This document shows, piece by piece, positions 9,517 to 17,666 of a stretch of DNA of 27,586 bases. The notes below the pieces were generated by a model. The model was not told the DNA's origin. It saw only the letters and a list, made by a program, of their open reading frames with translations, and made no database searches. Origin of the DNA: Prevotella sp. UBA3776 (GTDB taxonomy: Bacteria; Bacteroidota; Bacteroidia; Bacteroidales; Bacteroidaceae); NCBI GenBank assembly GCA_002369515.1, contig DFFM01000051.1, forward strand, positions 1 through 27,586, written 5' to 3'. The translations under genes were made by a program, and so were the position numbers. Numbering within the stretch: position 1 is the stretch's first letter; each line of letters starts with the position of its first letter.

Positions 9517-10533
9517 ATGCAAGCAATACAGATTAAAGCTGAACGGCAAATGGCCGTTGTCAACATCGCCGAACAAGAGATGAAACCCGACGAAGTGCTC
9601 CTTCGCCTGAAGTATGTTGGATTCTGTGGCTCCGACCTCAGCACCTACTTGGGCAAGAACCCCATGGTGCGCATGCCCGTGATTCCCGGTCACGAGGTGG
9701 GGGCCGTCATCGAACGGGTGGGGGCCGACGTGCCCGAAGGGCTGCGCCCCGGCATGACCGTCACCGTGAACCCCTACACCAACTGTGGCAAGTGCGCCTC
9801 GTGTCGGGGTGGGCGGGTGAATGCCTGCCAGCACAACGAGACGCTGGGCGTACAGCGCAACGGAGCCATGCGCGAGCTGATAGCCCTGCCCTGGGAGAAA
9901 GTGATTCCCGCCGGGCTGCTCACTCCCCGCACCTGTGCGCTCATCGAGCCCATGAGCGTGGGCTTCCACGCCGTCAGCCGGGCGCAGGTCACCGACATCG
10001 ACGTGGTGCTGGTCATTGGTTGCGGCATGGTGGGCATGGGGGCCGTGGTGCGTTCGGTACAGCGCGGTGCCACCGTGGTGGCCGCCGACATCGACGACGA
10101 GAAGCTGGCCCTGGCCAAGCAAGTGGGTGCCAGCTACACCATCAACACCCAGACCGACGACGTGCATAGTCGTTTGCTGGAAATGACTTCGGGCTTTGGC
10201 CCCGACGTCGTCATCGAGGCCGTGGGCAGTACGGCCACTTACCAGATGGCCGTTGACGAGGTGGCCTTCACGGGTCGCGTCATTTGCATTGGCTATGCCA
10301 AGTCCGAAGTGTCGTTCCAGACCAAGTTCTTCGTACAGAAAGAACTCGACATTCGCGGTTCGCGCAATGCCCAGCCGTCCGACTTCAGGGCGGTCATCCA
10401 CTATCTGGAGCGCGGCACCTGTCCCGTTGACCGGCTCATCAGCCGCGAGGTGACTCCCCAAGAGGCTCCAGCCGCCATGCAGCAATGGGCCGAACGACCG
10501 GGAAAAGTGTTCAGAATCCTGGTGAAATGGTGA
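9517..10533 (+). CDS. Zinc-dependent MDR dehydrogenase, probable L-galactonate 5-dehydrogenase
   Basis: The 338-residue medium-chain dehydrogenase has catalytic zinc ligands C37 (GFCGSD), H59 and E60 (GHE). Its structural zinc is held by four cysteines, C90, C93, C96 and C104. A Rossmann NAD-binding motif (VIGCGMVGMGAV) lies near 166-177. The GSRNAQPSDF stretch near residue 280 resembles GSRNATPEDF of E. coli L-galactonate oxidoreductase (LgoD/YjjN). With the AKR and lactonase it completes the three-step oxidation of L-galactose to D-tagaturonate, which would then enter hexuronate metabolism (altronate and KDG). Those downstream enzymes are not in the window. Sorbitol, threonine or L-fuconate-related dehydrogenases are alternatives. 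It is separated from the lactonase gene by 202 bp containing an inverted repeat. Confidence 0.78.
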   Translation: MQAIQIKAERQMAVVNIAEQEMKPDEVLLRLKYVGFCGSDLSTYLGKNPMVRMPVIPGHEVGAVIERVGADVPEGLRPGMTVTVNPYTNCGKCASCRGGRVNACQHNETLGVQRNGAMRELIALPWEKVIPAGLLTPRTCALIEPMSVGFHAVSRAQVTDIDVVLVIGCGMVGMGAVVRSVQRGATVVAADIDDEKLALAKQVGASYTINTQTDDVHSRLLEMTSGFGPDVVIEAVGSTATYQMAVDEVAFTGRVICIGYAKSEVSFQTKFFVQKELDIRGSRNAQPSDFRAVIHYLERGTCPVDRLISREVTPQEAPAAMQQWAERPGKVFRILVKW

Positions 10534-10536
10534 AAA

Positions 10537-10782
10537 GACGGTTTACAGTTTACGGTTTACAGATGATGTGCCGAAAAACGGTAAGGTGTTTACCGTAAAC
10601 CTTAACTCTAACCTTAATCTTAACCCAAACAGCCATCCGGGTGGGAAGTTAAGGTTAGCGTTGCAAACCGTAAACTGTAAACCATAAACTGTAAACCATA
10701 AACTGTAAACCATAAACCGTAAACCATAAACCGTAAACCATAAACTGTAAACTGTAAACCATAAACCATAAACCGTAAACCG
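10537..10782 (+). repeat. Heptamer repeat block with inverted arms, copy 3
   Basis: The left arm (10540-10565) is GTTTACAG/GTTTACGG in reverse orientation. The right arm (10665-10782) is roughly 17 nearly unbroken forward 7-mers, (G/A)TAAAC(C/T). Between them is a second inverted pair: aaccttaactctaacc (10597-10612) against aagttaaggttag (10646-10658). The left arm runs into cagatgatgtgccga, the near-copy of the sequence in block 1. The block fills the spacer before the GH5 gene. Confidence 0.8.
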
Positions 10783-10799
10783 AATATCAACCAAGAATA

Positions 10800-12107
10800 A
10801 TGATGAAAAAAGCTTTCTATCCTTTACTGCTCCTGTTGCTGGCAGCCAGTTTCACAGCCTGCGGCGGCGACGAATGGCACCCCGCAGAGGAACAGATTCC
10901 TACGCCTGCGCCCACTCCCGACCCAACACCCAGCACTCCCGACGAAGGCAAGACCAAGGACCCGACGTTCACACCGCTGCATGTGGAGGGACGCTACTTC
11001 GTCGATGAGAACGGAGTGCGCCACAATCTGCACGGCTTCGCCCAGACCTACAGCCCGTGGTTTAACGAGCAGGGCAAACGGTGGAACAACTACGACGTGA
11101 ACGCCTGCTTGAAATACAACCAGGGACTCATCGACAAAATTCTGGAACAAGGGTGGAAGATGGACTTCGTCCGCATGCACATGGACCCCTACTGGAGCAA
11201 CACGCCCGGAGTGCAGACCACCGGCGAGAACGACATCTCGGCGTTCGACTTCGAGCGGTTCAAGCGCTATCTCGACGAGGTGTTCATCCCGATGGCCGAA
11301 TATGCCATTGGGCGCGGCCTTTACGTAGTGATGCGCCCGCCTGGAGTGTGCCCCGAACGCATCTCCATCGGCGGCCCCTACCATCAGTACCTCAAGCGCG
11401 TTTGGACCTATGTGGCCCAGCACCCCAAACTCTGCAACAATGGCTACGTGATGTTTGAGCTGGCCAACGAACCCATCCAGATATGCAACGCCAGCGGCAC
11501 TGCCTTGGACAACTGGAACGGGGCCGCCTTCGACGAGCGCGGAAAGCTCATCACCGATTTCATGCAGGAAATCGTCGATGCCATGCGCCGCCACTGCGAC
11601 AATATCCTGCTCGTTCCCGGCCTGCACTACCAAATGCTCTACCGCACCTTCGAGAAATATCCCGTCCGCGGCTCCAACATCGGCTACGCCGTACATTGCT
11701 ACCCCGGTTGGTACAACAGCGGCTACGACCGCGAAGTGGAGGTGGTTTATGACAAGTTCAAGGCCGGATGGGACAACGAAATCATGCCCATCGGGCGCAA
11801 GGCCCCCATCGTAGTCACCGAGATGGACTGGGCCCCCGAAGTCTATGGCAAGTCGTGGGGCAAGGCCATCACCGGCACGGCCGGCGCCGGTGGTTTCGGC
11901 GCCAACTTCATGCGCGTGGCCGACGAGAGCCAGAACATCAGCTGGCTGCTCTTCACCAGTCCCGAGCTGCTGGCCCAGTACGACGACGCGCTGCCCGACG
12001 GAAAAACGTTCCTCACCGACCCGGAGGCTTGCCCGCGACCCGTCTATCGCAAATACAAATACTACGCCACGCCCGAATATCACGCCTTGGTCAACAAGGC
12101 CGAATAG
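10800..12107 (+). CDS. GH5-family glycoside hydrolase, surface lipoprotein
   Basis: The 435-residue protein starts MMKKAFYPLLLLLL and has a lipobox ending at C21. The following GGDE is acidic, suggesting display on the outer surface. A Pro/Thr-rich linker (about 32-50, TPAPTPDPTPSTP) leads to the catalytic TIM barrel. Acid/base E224 lies in FELANEP and nucleophile E341 in VVTEMDW, both classical GH5 positions. The subfamily cannot be fixed by eye. Bacteroidota GH5 enzymes in xylan loci include endo-xylanases such as GH5_21, while other subfamilies act on mannan or xyloglucan. As the surface lipoprotein in a xylan cluster, it most likely makes the first cut in the polymer. It is the last gene before the terminator. 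Confidence 0.85.
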   Translation: MMKKAFYPLLLLLLAASFTACGGDEWHPAEEQIPTPAPTPDPTPSTPDEGKTKDPTFTPLHVEGRYFVDENGVRHNLHGFAQTYSPWFNEQGKRWNNYDVNACLKYNQGLIDKILEQGWKMDFVRMHMDPYWSNTPGVQTTGENDISAFDFERFKRYLDEVFIPMAEYAIGRGLYVVMRPPGVCPERISIGGPYHQYLKRVWTYVAQHPKLCNNGYVMFELANEPIQICNASGTALDNWNGAAFDERGKLITDFMQEIVDAMRRHCDNILLVPGLHYQMLYRTFEKYPVRGSNIGYAVHCYPGWYNSGYDREVEVVYDKFKAGWDNEIMPIGRKAPIVVTEMDWAPEVYGKSWGKAITGTAGAGGFGANFMRVADESQNISWLLFTSPELLAQYDDALPDGKTFLTDPEACPRPVYRKYKYYATPEYHALVNKAE

Positions 12108-12454
12108 CGGATAAGGAATGATGCTCAAGACCTACTTTGTTTCTTCGGCAGAAAAGAATACACTAAAGCGTTATCACTCCCAGAAATTGCTCACATAAAG
12201 CACGACAATAGAAAAATATCTCCCGACAATACGAAATTATTGCCGGGAGATATTTTTTTCCGTGCCATTCGTGTTCGCTTTTCTTTTTTTCTAATCACAA
12301 AAATCTTCAAATTCGTTGTTAAAAGCCGAATTCCGCACCGAACACCCAGTGGAGCGTATATTTACTACAGTTTTTTGCCTCTTCACCGATTTTTTCTTAT
12401 CTTTGCAAGCGGAACTGCAAAGCCTGTCTTCATTTATTCTATCAAACAGCCGCC
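12108..12454. other. Spacer with terminator and a degenerate 12-bp repeat
   Basis: These 347 bases hold the cluster's terminator (12214-12259) and then AT-rich sequence. A degenerate copy of the 12-bp repeat and cap lies at 12335-12356 (gcaccgaacacc, cagtggagcg). The open frames here have no recognisable content. Confidence 0.6.
12214..12259 (+). terminator. Strong rho-independent terminator of the xylan/L-galactose cluster
   Basis: A stem of about 17 bp is formed by aaatatctcccgacaat (12214-12230) and attgccgggagatattt, with one mismatch and a short AT-rich loop. It is followed by TTTTTTT ending near 12259. It lies about 105 bp after the GH5 stop. Confidence 0.8.
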
Positions 12455-12890
12455 ATGAAAGAAACATTCCGCATCATCCACCGACACAAACGGTCAACCG
12501 TAAACCGGAAACAGTTCACCGCCCACCTGCGCCTCGAGCTGATAGTGGCCCTGCCCCTGCTGGTGCTGGCCGCCTGCGTGTCGCCCTCCGAGCGCCAGCG
12601 CATGGAAACGCTGCTCGCCGACTACGAGCAGCGCAACAGCCAATACGACACGCTCAGCATCGACATCACCCGCCGTCTGGCCGACTTCTTCAGCCGCCAC
12701 GGCGACGCCCACCAGCGCATGCGAGCCTACTACCTGCTGGGCTGCGCCCACGAGACGGCGGGCGAGAGCGGAGGCTCTGAATTATAGAAGAGCCATTGGG
12801 GCTGTTTTGATAGCAGTTCTGTTGTTGACTTTTGTGGTCTATCAATATATAAAACACCAAAAGAAGCAGAGTATATGGTTAAAAGAATAG
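12455..12890 (+). pseudogene. Decayed TPR-type regulator: N-terminus joined out of frame to its membrane segment
   Basis: An open frame at 12455-12787 encodes a lipoprotein-like N-terminus (LLVLAACVSPSERQRMETLL) followed by RMRAYYLLGCAHETAGE. This resembles the first TPR of large Bacteroidota TPR regulators (typically 'MRAHYLLGC.Y.D.GEAP'). Immediately after GESGG, a +1-shifted frame from 12783 to TAG 12888-12890 reads YRRAIGAVLIAVLLLTFVVY followed by QYIKHQKKQ. That is a transmembrane segment with a basic flank, as these regulators carry after their TPRs. The TPR array and the C-terminal DNA-binding domain are missing, so an internal deletion plus frameshift has killed the gene. The N-terminal codons 14-21 (STVNRKQF) coincide with heptamer-type repeat sequence, hinting that the original 5' end is also disturbed. 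Confidence 0.65.
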
Positions 12891-13294
12891 TTACAAAGAT
12901 TGGATATGTCTATTGTGTGGAGATAGACAATGAGTACAAGGTGTTCTTCCAGTATGTGGCTAAAGACATGTCTCAGCTGTACAGCCCTGTCATCCGTGTC
13001 TTCAAGAAGCATTATCCCATGGATTATGTTCCCAACATGGACGAGATAGTAAAAGATCAGGTGGATTTTTACGCACACACTTTCCTGAGGTTTGGGGTTT
13101 TTGAAAACGCATGGTATAAGGTGGGCAAGCATTCTGATTTGGGTGATGTTGAGAATATCGGTTTCCGTTGGTTCAGCGAAGGGCATATAGATAAAATGAC
13201 AAAATCTTATAAGTGGTACGTATGGAAGATAAATCAGGAATTTCAACATGTAGGCGAGATGACAAAAAATATAAGCATCTTGATATTGGGGTAG
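12875..13294 (+). CDS. Hypothetical protein, 139 aa (possible immunity-type protein)
   Basis: The frame starts MVKRIVTKIGYVYCVEI and ends in GEMTKNISILILG. There is no signal peptide or membrane segment. The first part (KIGYVYCVEIDNEYKVFFQY) looks like a small beta-barrel start, as in some Imm26-like or 'phage-protection' small proteins, but I cannot assign a family. It contains VDFYAHTFLRFGV and AWYKVGKH. The base composition is AT-rich, unlike the GC-rich glycosidase genes. The start overlaps the tail of the pseudogene. It may be an orphan immunity gene or a cassette gene, because it is followed at 13391 by the 163-bp repeat that also follows the next gene. Confidence 0.6.
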   Translation: MVKRIVTKIGYVYCVEIDNEYKVFFQYVAKDMSQLYSPVIRVFKKHYPMDYVPNMDEIVKDQVDFYAHTFLRFGVFENAWYKVGKHSDLGDVENIGFRWFSEGHIDKMTKSYKWYVWKINQEFQHVGEMTKNISILILG

Positions 13295-13390
13295 TAATTC
13301 CATATTTTTTCATTGTTGAAAAGATAAGAACAGGGAAATATACTTTTAAGATATTAGATTGAGCCCCAACGCAGCAAATGTTCGGTGAAA

Positions 13391-13553
13391 CCCGTTGCGG
13401 CGGATGTTCGGTGGAACCAACGGTCGCTGGCCAAAGGGAAAAGCAATTGCAATCCACCGAAGAATGAGTATATGAATTTGTAATTCTTTTGAGATGATAA
13501 GGAAAACAACAGTAATTGTCGCATCTAGAGATGTTGATACTCAATGGCGGCGG
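13391..13553 (+). repeat. 163-bp direct repeat, copy A
   Basis: This segment (from cccgttgcggcggatgttcg to tcaatggcggcgg) recurs at 14161-14323 without gaps. There are 11 differences, so the copies are about 93% identical. It starts 96 bp after the stop of the 139-aa gene and runs directly into the second 12-bp repeat array. Both copies keep a minus-strand open reading (VDCNCFSL, PATVGSTEHPPQRV), probably by chance given their similarity. Confidence 0.9.
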
Positions 13554-13563
13554 ATTCGGAAAT

Positions 13564-13625
13564 CCGCCGAACTCCGCGCCGAACTCCGCGCCGAACACTG
13601 CGCCGAACACCCAGCGGAACGGCGA
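13564..13625 (+). repeat. 12-bp tandem repeat array, copy 2
   Basis: Four 12-mer units run from 13564 to 13611 (ccgccgaactcc, gcgccgaactcc, gcgccgaacact, gcgccgaacacc). They are followed by the same cap cagcggaacggcga (13612-13625) as in the array at 379-440. Confidence 0.8.
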
Positions 13626-13666
13626 ATCAATCATTGTATTTTACTAAATTTTCAAATTTCACTATT

Positions 13667-14152
13667 ATGGAGTCTAAAGAATTTAAAAAAGAAGCAAGTG
13701 TAATATTAAAATCTTTGGGTTTTAAGAAGTACAAGTCGTTTTGGATTAGAAGAGGCAAAGAAGTGTCGGAGCTGGTTTGGCTTCAACGGTCATACTATAG
13801 CCGTCTGTATTATTTTCGTTATCAGTATTTGATAAATGATTTGTATGTTGAGGATATTGTTGGTGGACATGTATTTGCAGAACCACAATTGGACAGAGAT
13901 TATTTGGAAGAAATCGAACAATTATGTGACTTGGAAAACTCCATTGCTGATGATGTACGTATGTTGAAGATGAGAGAGATACTTAATAAGGCTTTAGAAG
14001 GAAAAGAGAAATTAGTAACTACAGAATCCAAATTGATCGGCTTCATTCTTTCTTGTAAAGGAGCTTTTCCTTCAAAGCCAGTTATTGATTATCTGAAGAG
14101 GAAGCATCCATTCATCAAACCTGAGACTTGGGGTATTTATAAGAATTGGTAG
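13667..14152 (+). CDS. DUF4304-like protein, 161 aa
   Basis: The start at MESKEFKKEA is preferred over an upstream ATG at 13544, whose extra residues are just the translated 12-bp repeats. The N-terminus (VILKSLGFKKYKSFWIRRG followed by KEVSELVWLQRSYYSRLYYF) resembles the DUF4304 pattern 'LK..GFKK.....W.R......V..LQ.S......Y'. No function is established. DUF4304 proteins are small, cytoplasmic and often found as stray genes near immunity or toxin loci. The gene is AT-rich compared with the neighbouring glycosidases. It is bracketed by two 163-bp direct repeats (13391-13553 and 14161-14323), a cassette-like setting that suggests duplication or horizontal gain. Confidence 0.65.
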   Translation: MESKEFKKEASVILKSLGFKKYKSFWIRRGKEVSELVWLQRSYYSRLYYFRYQYLINDLYVEDIVGGHVFAEPQLDRDYLEEIEQLCDLENSIADDVRMLKMREILNKALEGKEKLVTTESKLIGFILSCKGAFPSKPVIDYLKRKHPFIKPETWGIYKNW

Positions 14153-14577
14153 AACAGCTACCCGTTGCGGCGGATGTTCGGTGGAACCAACGGTCGCTGG
14201 CCGAAGGGAAAAGCAATTGCAATCCACCGAAAAGTGAGTATTTGAATTTGATATTCTTTTGAGATGATAAGGATAACAACAGTAATTGACGCATCTGGAG
14301 ATGCTGATACTCAATGGCGACGGTAAATATTTCGAGCGATAGTCTGAACTACGGTTCTTTACTCAAGTTCTGGGTCTGATCTGCAACAACGAATGAAACA
14401 AATGAATCGTATCATATACAATGCATCGAAGATGCGACGAATACAGAGATTCGCAAGATTCGTTGGCCGCCTGCGGCCATTCGCGTTTCGTTTCATTTCT
14501 CTATTCCCGCCATGGTTTTATTCGCTTCATTCGTTGCATTCGTTGTTGAGAGCAGAATACGCGGAAACCTAAGTCCG
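14153..14577. other. Spacer holding repeat copy B and dispersed-repeat sequence
   Basis: There is no gene in these 425 bases. They contain the second 163-bp repeat (14161-14323) and then CATTCG/CGTTT-rich sequence (about 14470-14550) like that in the spacer at 1350-1520. They separate the DUF4304 gene from the convergent GH3 gene. Confidence 0.6.
14161..14323 (+). repeat. 163-bp direct repeat, copy B
   Basis: This is the second copy of the segment at 13391-13553, offset by exactly 770 bp and with 11 differences. It starts 8 bp after the DUF4304 stop codon. After 14323 the similarity ends, because this copy has no 12-bp array behind it. Confidence 0.9.
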
Positions 14578-16761
14578 CTATAGCTTCACGACCTGCTCCA
14601 CCATGCTCACGCCCAACTGGTGGGTGCGGGCCGAGGGGGCAGCTCCGCCCACGGTGATGGTGTATTCGCCACGGATGAGGCGGCTCTGGCCGTCGTCGCC
14701 CACGGTCATCAGGCGTTCGACGGGAATCTGGAACGTCAGTTCGCGGCTTTCGCCAGCCTTCACGTCGATGCGGCGGAAGTCGCACAGCTGAGCCAGGGGC
14801 ACGACTGACGTTTTTTCGCCTTGCGACGGCGCACTGACATACACTTGAGCCGTTTCGCAGATGTCCGTAGCCGAGGGGTTGCTCAGGGTGAAGCTCACAC
14901 TGATGCCCTGACGGCCGTTCTTGGTGATGCTAAGATGGCTGTACTGGGCGCGTCCGTAGCTGAGTCCGTAGCCGAAGGGGAAGTAGATGTTGCTGTCCAT
15001 GTATTTGTAGGTGCGCCCCTTCATGGAGTAGTCGTCGAAGGGTGGCAGCAGGTTGCCGTCGGCGGGGAAGGTTACGGGCAGACGGCCCGAGAAGTTGGCG
15101 TCGCCAAAGAGCAGGTCGCCCAGCGCATAGCCGCCCTCCTGGCCGGGATACCAGGCCATGACCACGGCGTCGGCCAGCTGGCACACCTCGCGCACATCGA
15201 CGGGGCTGCCGCCGGTGAGCACCACCACGACGCCCGACGGCTTGCGGGCGCGGATGTCGCGCAAAAACTGCATCTGGCTTTCGGGAATGCTGATGTTGTC
15301 GCGGTCGCCTCGCTCCGAGTCGATGGCTTCGCCCTCCTCGCCTTCCAGGTTGCCGTTGTTGCCCATTACGATAATGGTTACCTCGGCGCCTACGGCCTCG
15401 TCAACGGCCCAATTGATGGTGTTGCGCGTAGCGCTGCTTTCCAATACGCCGGGGCGGTAGTTCACGGCCGTTCCGTTGCTCACCTTCGACACGATGCCCT
15501 GCAAATAGGTGCAGTAGCGGTCGCTGATGCCGAAGTAGTTGCCCATGAGCCAGAAGGCGTCGGCGGCTCCGGCACCTGTGACGAACAGCGTGTGCAGGTC
15601 CTTGGGCAGTGGCAGCAGCGGCTGCTCGCCGCCATTCTTGAGCAGCACCATGCTCTCTGTGGCCGCGCGCCGTGCCAGGGCGATGTGCTCGTCGCAGCCG
15701 ATGCGGTCTTCGCCAATGTGGTTGTAGGGGCATTCGTCGTCCTTTTGCAAGATGCCCAGTTTCAGACGGGTCATCATGAGCGGCAGCAGGGCGCGGTCGA
15801 GGTCGGACTCGCTGAGCAGATGTTGGTCGAGGGCTTCCTGCATGTTCTCGAAGGTGTTGCCGCACTCAACGTTCAGGCCAGCCTTGATGGCGATGGCGCA
15901 GGCTTCGGCGGCGGTGCGGGCTATCTTGTGGCCCTCGTGAATGTCGGTCACGGCACCGCAGTCGCTCACGATGTGGCCCTTGAAGCCCCACTGCTTGCGC
16001 AGCACGTCGGTGAGCAGAAACTTGCTGCCCGAGCAGCTCTCGTCATAGACGCGGTTGTAGGCTCCCATCACGGCTTCCACTCCGCCTTGCTGCACGACCA
16101 TGCGGAAGGCGGGCAGATAGGTTTCCCACAGGTCGTGCTTGGAGGGGTTGACGTTGGCCGTATGGCGGGTGGCCTCGGGGCCTGAGTGAACGGCGAAATG
16201 CTTGGCGCATGCGGCCGCCTTCAGATAAACGGGGTCGTCGCCCTGAATGCCTCTGACGAAGGCCGTCCCCATGCAGCCCGTGAGCAGGGGGTCTTCGCCG
16301 AAGGTCTCCATGCCGCGCCCCCAGCGGGGGTCGCGGAAAATGTTGATGTTGGGGCTCCAGAAGGTCAGGCCCGTGTAGCGGGCGTGGTTCTCATTGCGGC
16401 GGGCCACCGCATACTTGGCGCGCCCCTCGGTGGCGATGGCGTCGCCTATCTGGCGGGCCAGGGCGGTGTCGAACGTGGCTCCCAACCCTATGGGCTGGGG
16501 GAAGACGGTTGCCCTGCCACTGCGCGCCACGCCGTGCAGGGCCTCGTTCCACCAGTCGTAGGCCTCTATGCCCAGCCTGACGATGCGGGGGGTCTCGTTC
16601 ATCAACTGGGCTATCTTTTCGCTCGTCGTCATCTGGGCGATGAGCTCCTTGGCCTGATGCTCCATGTTTGCAAGTTTGTCCATGTCTTTTGGGGGTTGTG
16701 CCGTTGCTGCTGCTGTAGAGAGCAGAAGGGCGGTGATACTGAGTAAAAAATAGTTTCTCAT
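14578..16761 (-). CDS. GH3 beta-glycosidase (beta-xylosidase or beta-glucosidase)
   Basis: The 727-residue protein starts MRNYFLLSITALLLSTAAATAQ, a signal peptide. A longer upstream frame lacks start signals and crosses the promoter. The N-terminal barrel carries KHFAVHSGPEATRH and the nucleophile D267 in HIVSDCGAVTDIH. The alpha/beta sandwich domain has GNLEGEEGEAIDSERGDRD, where the acid/base Glu is expected. A C-terminal Fn3-like domain (YVSAPSQG, VPLAQLCDFRRIDVKAGES) ends the protein. There is no PA14 insert, unlike Prevotella Xyl3A. In this neighbourhood xylo-oligosaccharides are the likely substrate, but GH3 specificity for xylose against glucose cannot be read by eye. The gene faces the xylan cluster and diverges from ung. 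Confidence 0.85.
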   Translation of the reverse strand: MRNYFLLSITALLLSTAAATAQPPKDMDKLANMEHQAKELIAQMTTSEKIAQLMNETPRIVRLGIEAYDWWNEALHGVARSGRATVFPQPIGLGATFDTALARQIGDAIATEGRAKYAVARRNENHARYTGLTFWSPNINIFRDPRWGRGMETFGEDPLLTGCMGTAFVRGIQGDDPVYLKAAACAKHFAVHSGPEATRHTANVNPSKHDLWETYLPAFRMVVQQGGVEAVMGAYNRVYDESCSGSKFLLTDVLRKQWGFKGHIVSDCGAVTDIHEGHKIARTAAEACAIAIKAGLNVECGNTFENMQEALDQHLLSESDLDRALLPLMMTRLKLGILQKDDECPYNHIGEDRIGCDEHIALARRAATESMVLLKNGGEQPLLPLPKDLHTLFVTGAGAADAFWLMGNYFGISDRYCTYLQGIVSKVSNGTAVNYRPGVLESSATRNTINWAVDEAVGAEVTIIVMGNNGNLEGEEGEAIDSERGDRDNISIPESQMQFLRDIRARKPSGVVVVLTGGSPVDVREVCQLADAVVMAWYPGQEGGYALGDLLFGDANFSGRLPVTFPADGNLLPPFDDYSMKGRTYKYMDSNIYFPFGYGLSYGRAQYSHLSITKNGRQGISVSFTLSNPSATDICETAQVYVSAPSQGEKTSVVPLAQLCDFRRIDVKAGESRELTFQIPVERLMTVGDDGQSRLIRGEYTITVGGAAPSARTHQLGVSMVEQVVKL

Positions 16762-16817
16762 GGCGATTGCTTTGGGGTTGTAATGACGACATGCGTTGCC
16801 GCCATTGCTTTGAAACG

Positions 16818-16849
16818 CAAAGTACGCAATATTTTTCCGAATTACCAAA
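16818..16849 (-). promoter_or_regulatory. Putative promoter of the GH3 gene
   Basis: On the minus strand, TTTG (complement of 16846-16849) is followed after 20 nt by GTACTTTG (complement of 16818-16825). This is close to the Bacteroidota pair TTTG-N19/20-TAnnTTTG, with one base pair off in the -7 box. It lies 57 bp before the GH3 ATG. Confidence 0.5.
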
Positions 16850-16879
16850 TTATTAGAAGCCAAAATCGGAAAAAATGAC

Positions 16880-16887
16880 TATCTTTG
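16880..16887 (+). promoter_or_regulatory. Putative -7 box of ung
   Basis: TATCTTTG matches TAnnTTTG and lies 56 bp before the ung ATG. The -33 region is not convincing. Confidence 0.5.
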
Positions 16888-16943
16888 TCGGCATATCGGG
16901 AATGGACCCTTTGTTTTTTTGACCAAGCAAGGAGAATGTAGCT

Positions 16944-17615
16944 ATGAATGTACAGATAGAACCTTCGTGGAAACAGCATCTGCAAACGGAGTTCGAGAAG
17001 CCTTACTTCGCGCAGCTTGCTCAGGCGGTGAGGCAGGAATATGCGTCGTTTGCCTGCTACCCGCCGGGACCGCTCATCTTCAACGCCTTCAACCTGTGTC
17101 CCTTCGACAAGGTGAAGGTGGTGATCATCGGACAAGACCCCTACCATGAACCCAACCAGGCGCACGGGCTGAGTTTTTCGGTGAGAGAGGGGGTGGCTTT
17201 TCCGCCCTCGCTGCAAAACATCTTCCGCGAGATTCATGACGACGTGGGGTGCGCAATGCCTGCGTCTGGCGACCTGACCCGATGGGCGGAACAGGGGGTG
17301 CTGCTGCTGAATGCGTCGCTGACGGTGCGGGCGCATGTGGCCAACTCGCACGCGCGACTGGGATGGCAGGTGTTCACCGATGCGGCTATCAGGGCTTTGG
17401 CCGACGGACGCGAACACATTGTCTATATGTTATGGGGAGGCTTTGCCCGCGGCAAGGCTTACATGATTGACAGGAAGCGGAACCTTGTGCTCGAGTCGGT
17501 TCACCCATCGCCGCTGTCGGCCAACAGGGGCGGATGGTTTGGGCAGCACCAGTTCACGCGCTGCAACGAGTATCTGAGACAAAACGGACTGGAGCCTATC
17601 CGCTGGGGGGAGTGA
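16944..17615 (+). CDS. ung: Uracil-DNA glycosylase, family 1
   Basis: The 223-residue protein has the normal length for family 1 UDG. The water-activating loop is GQDPYH with D65 and H68 (IIGQDPYHEPNQAHGLSFSV). The leucine loop is HPSPLSANRGGWFG with H187. It removes uracil from DNA as the first step of base-excision repair. The start MNVQIEPSWK fits the family. It is a housekeeping gene that interrupts the carbohydrate genes and is followed 51 bp later by a DUF3109 gene on the same strand. Confidence 0.95.
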   Translation: MNVQIEPSWKQHLQTEFEKPYFAQLAQAVRQEYASFACYPPGPLIFNAFNLCPFDKVKVVIIGQDPYHEPNQAHGLSFSVREGVAFPPSLQNIFREIHDDVGCAMPASGDLTRWAEQGVLLLNASLTVRAHVANSHARLGWQVFTDAAIRALADGREHIVYMLWGGFARGKAYMIDRKRNLVLESVHPSPLSANRGGWFGQHQFTRCNEYLRQNGLEPIRWGE

Positions 17616-17666
17616 GCCTTCTCTGGACAGTGGGCTTTGAGCAAAGACTGGAAAAACTGGAAATTG

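Noticed and set aside
7355..10533. L-fucose oxidation pathway (fuconate route)
   Set aside because: The first two enzymes would fit, but no enolase-type L-fuconate dehydratase or 2-keto-3-deoxy-fuconate enzymes are present. The MDR resembles L-galactonate oxidoreductase. It is kept as an alternative only.
10665..10782. Possible CRISPR array
   Set aside because: The units are contiguous 7-mers without unique spacers, and no cas genes are present.
12240..12458. Plus-strand open frame before the TPR-regulator remnant
   Set aside because: It starts inside the terminator and runs through AT-rich spacer and the degenerate 12-bp repeat.
13391..14323. An insertion sequence or composite transposon made of the 163-bp repeats
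   Set aside because: No transposase frame, terminal inverted repeats or target duplications are visible, so only a repeat is called.
14821..16185. A 454-codon plus-strand frame across the GH3 gene
   Set aside because: It is antisense to GH3. It shows Val/Ala/Gly-rich composition without domain features.
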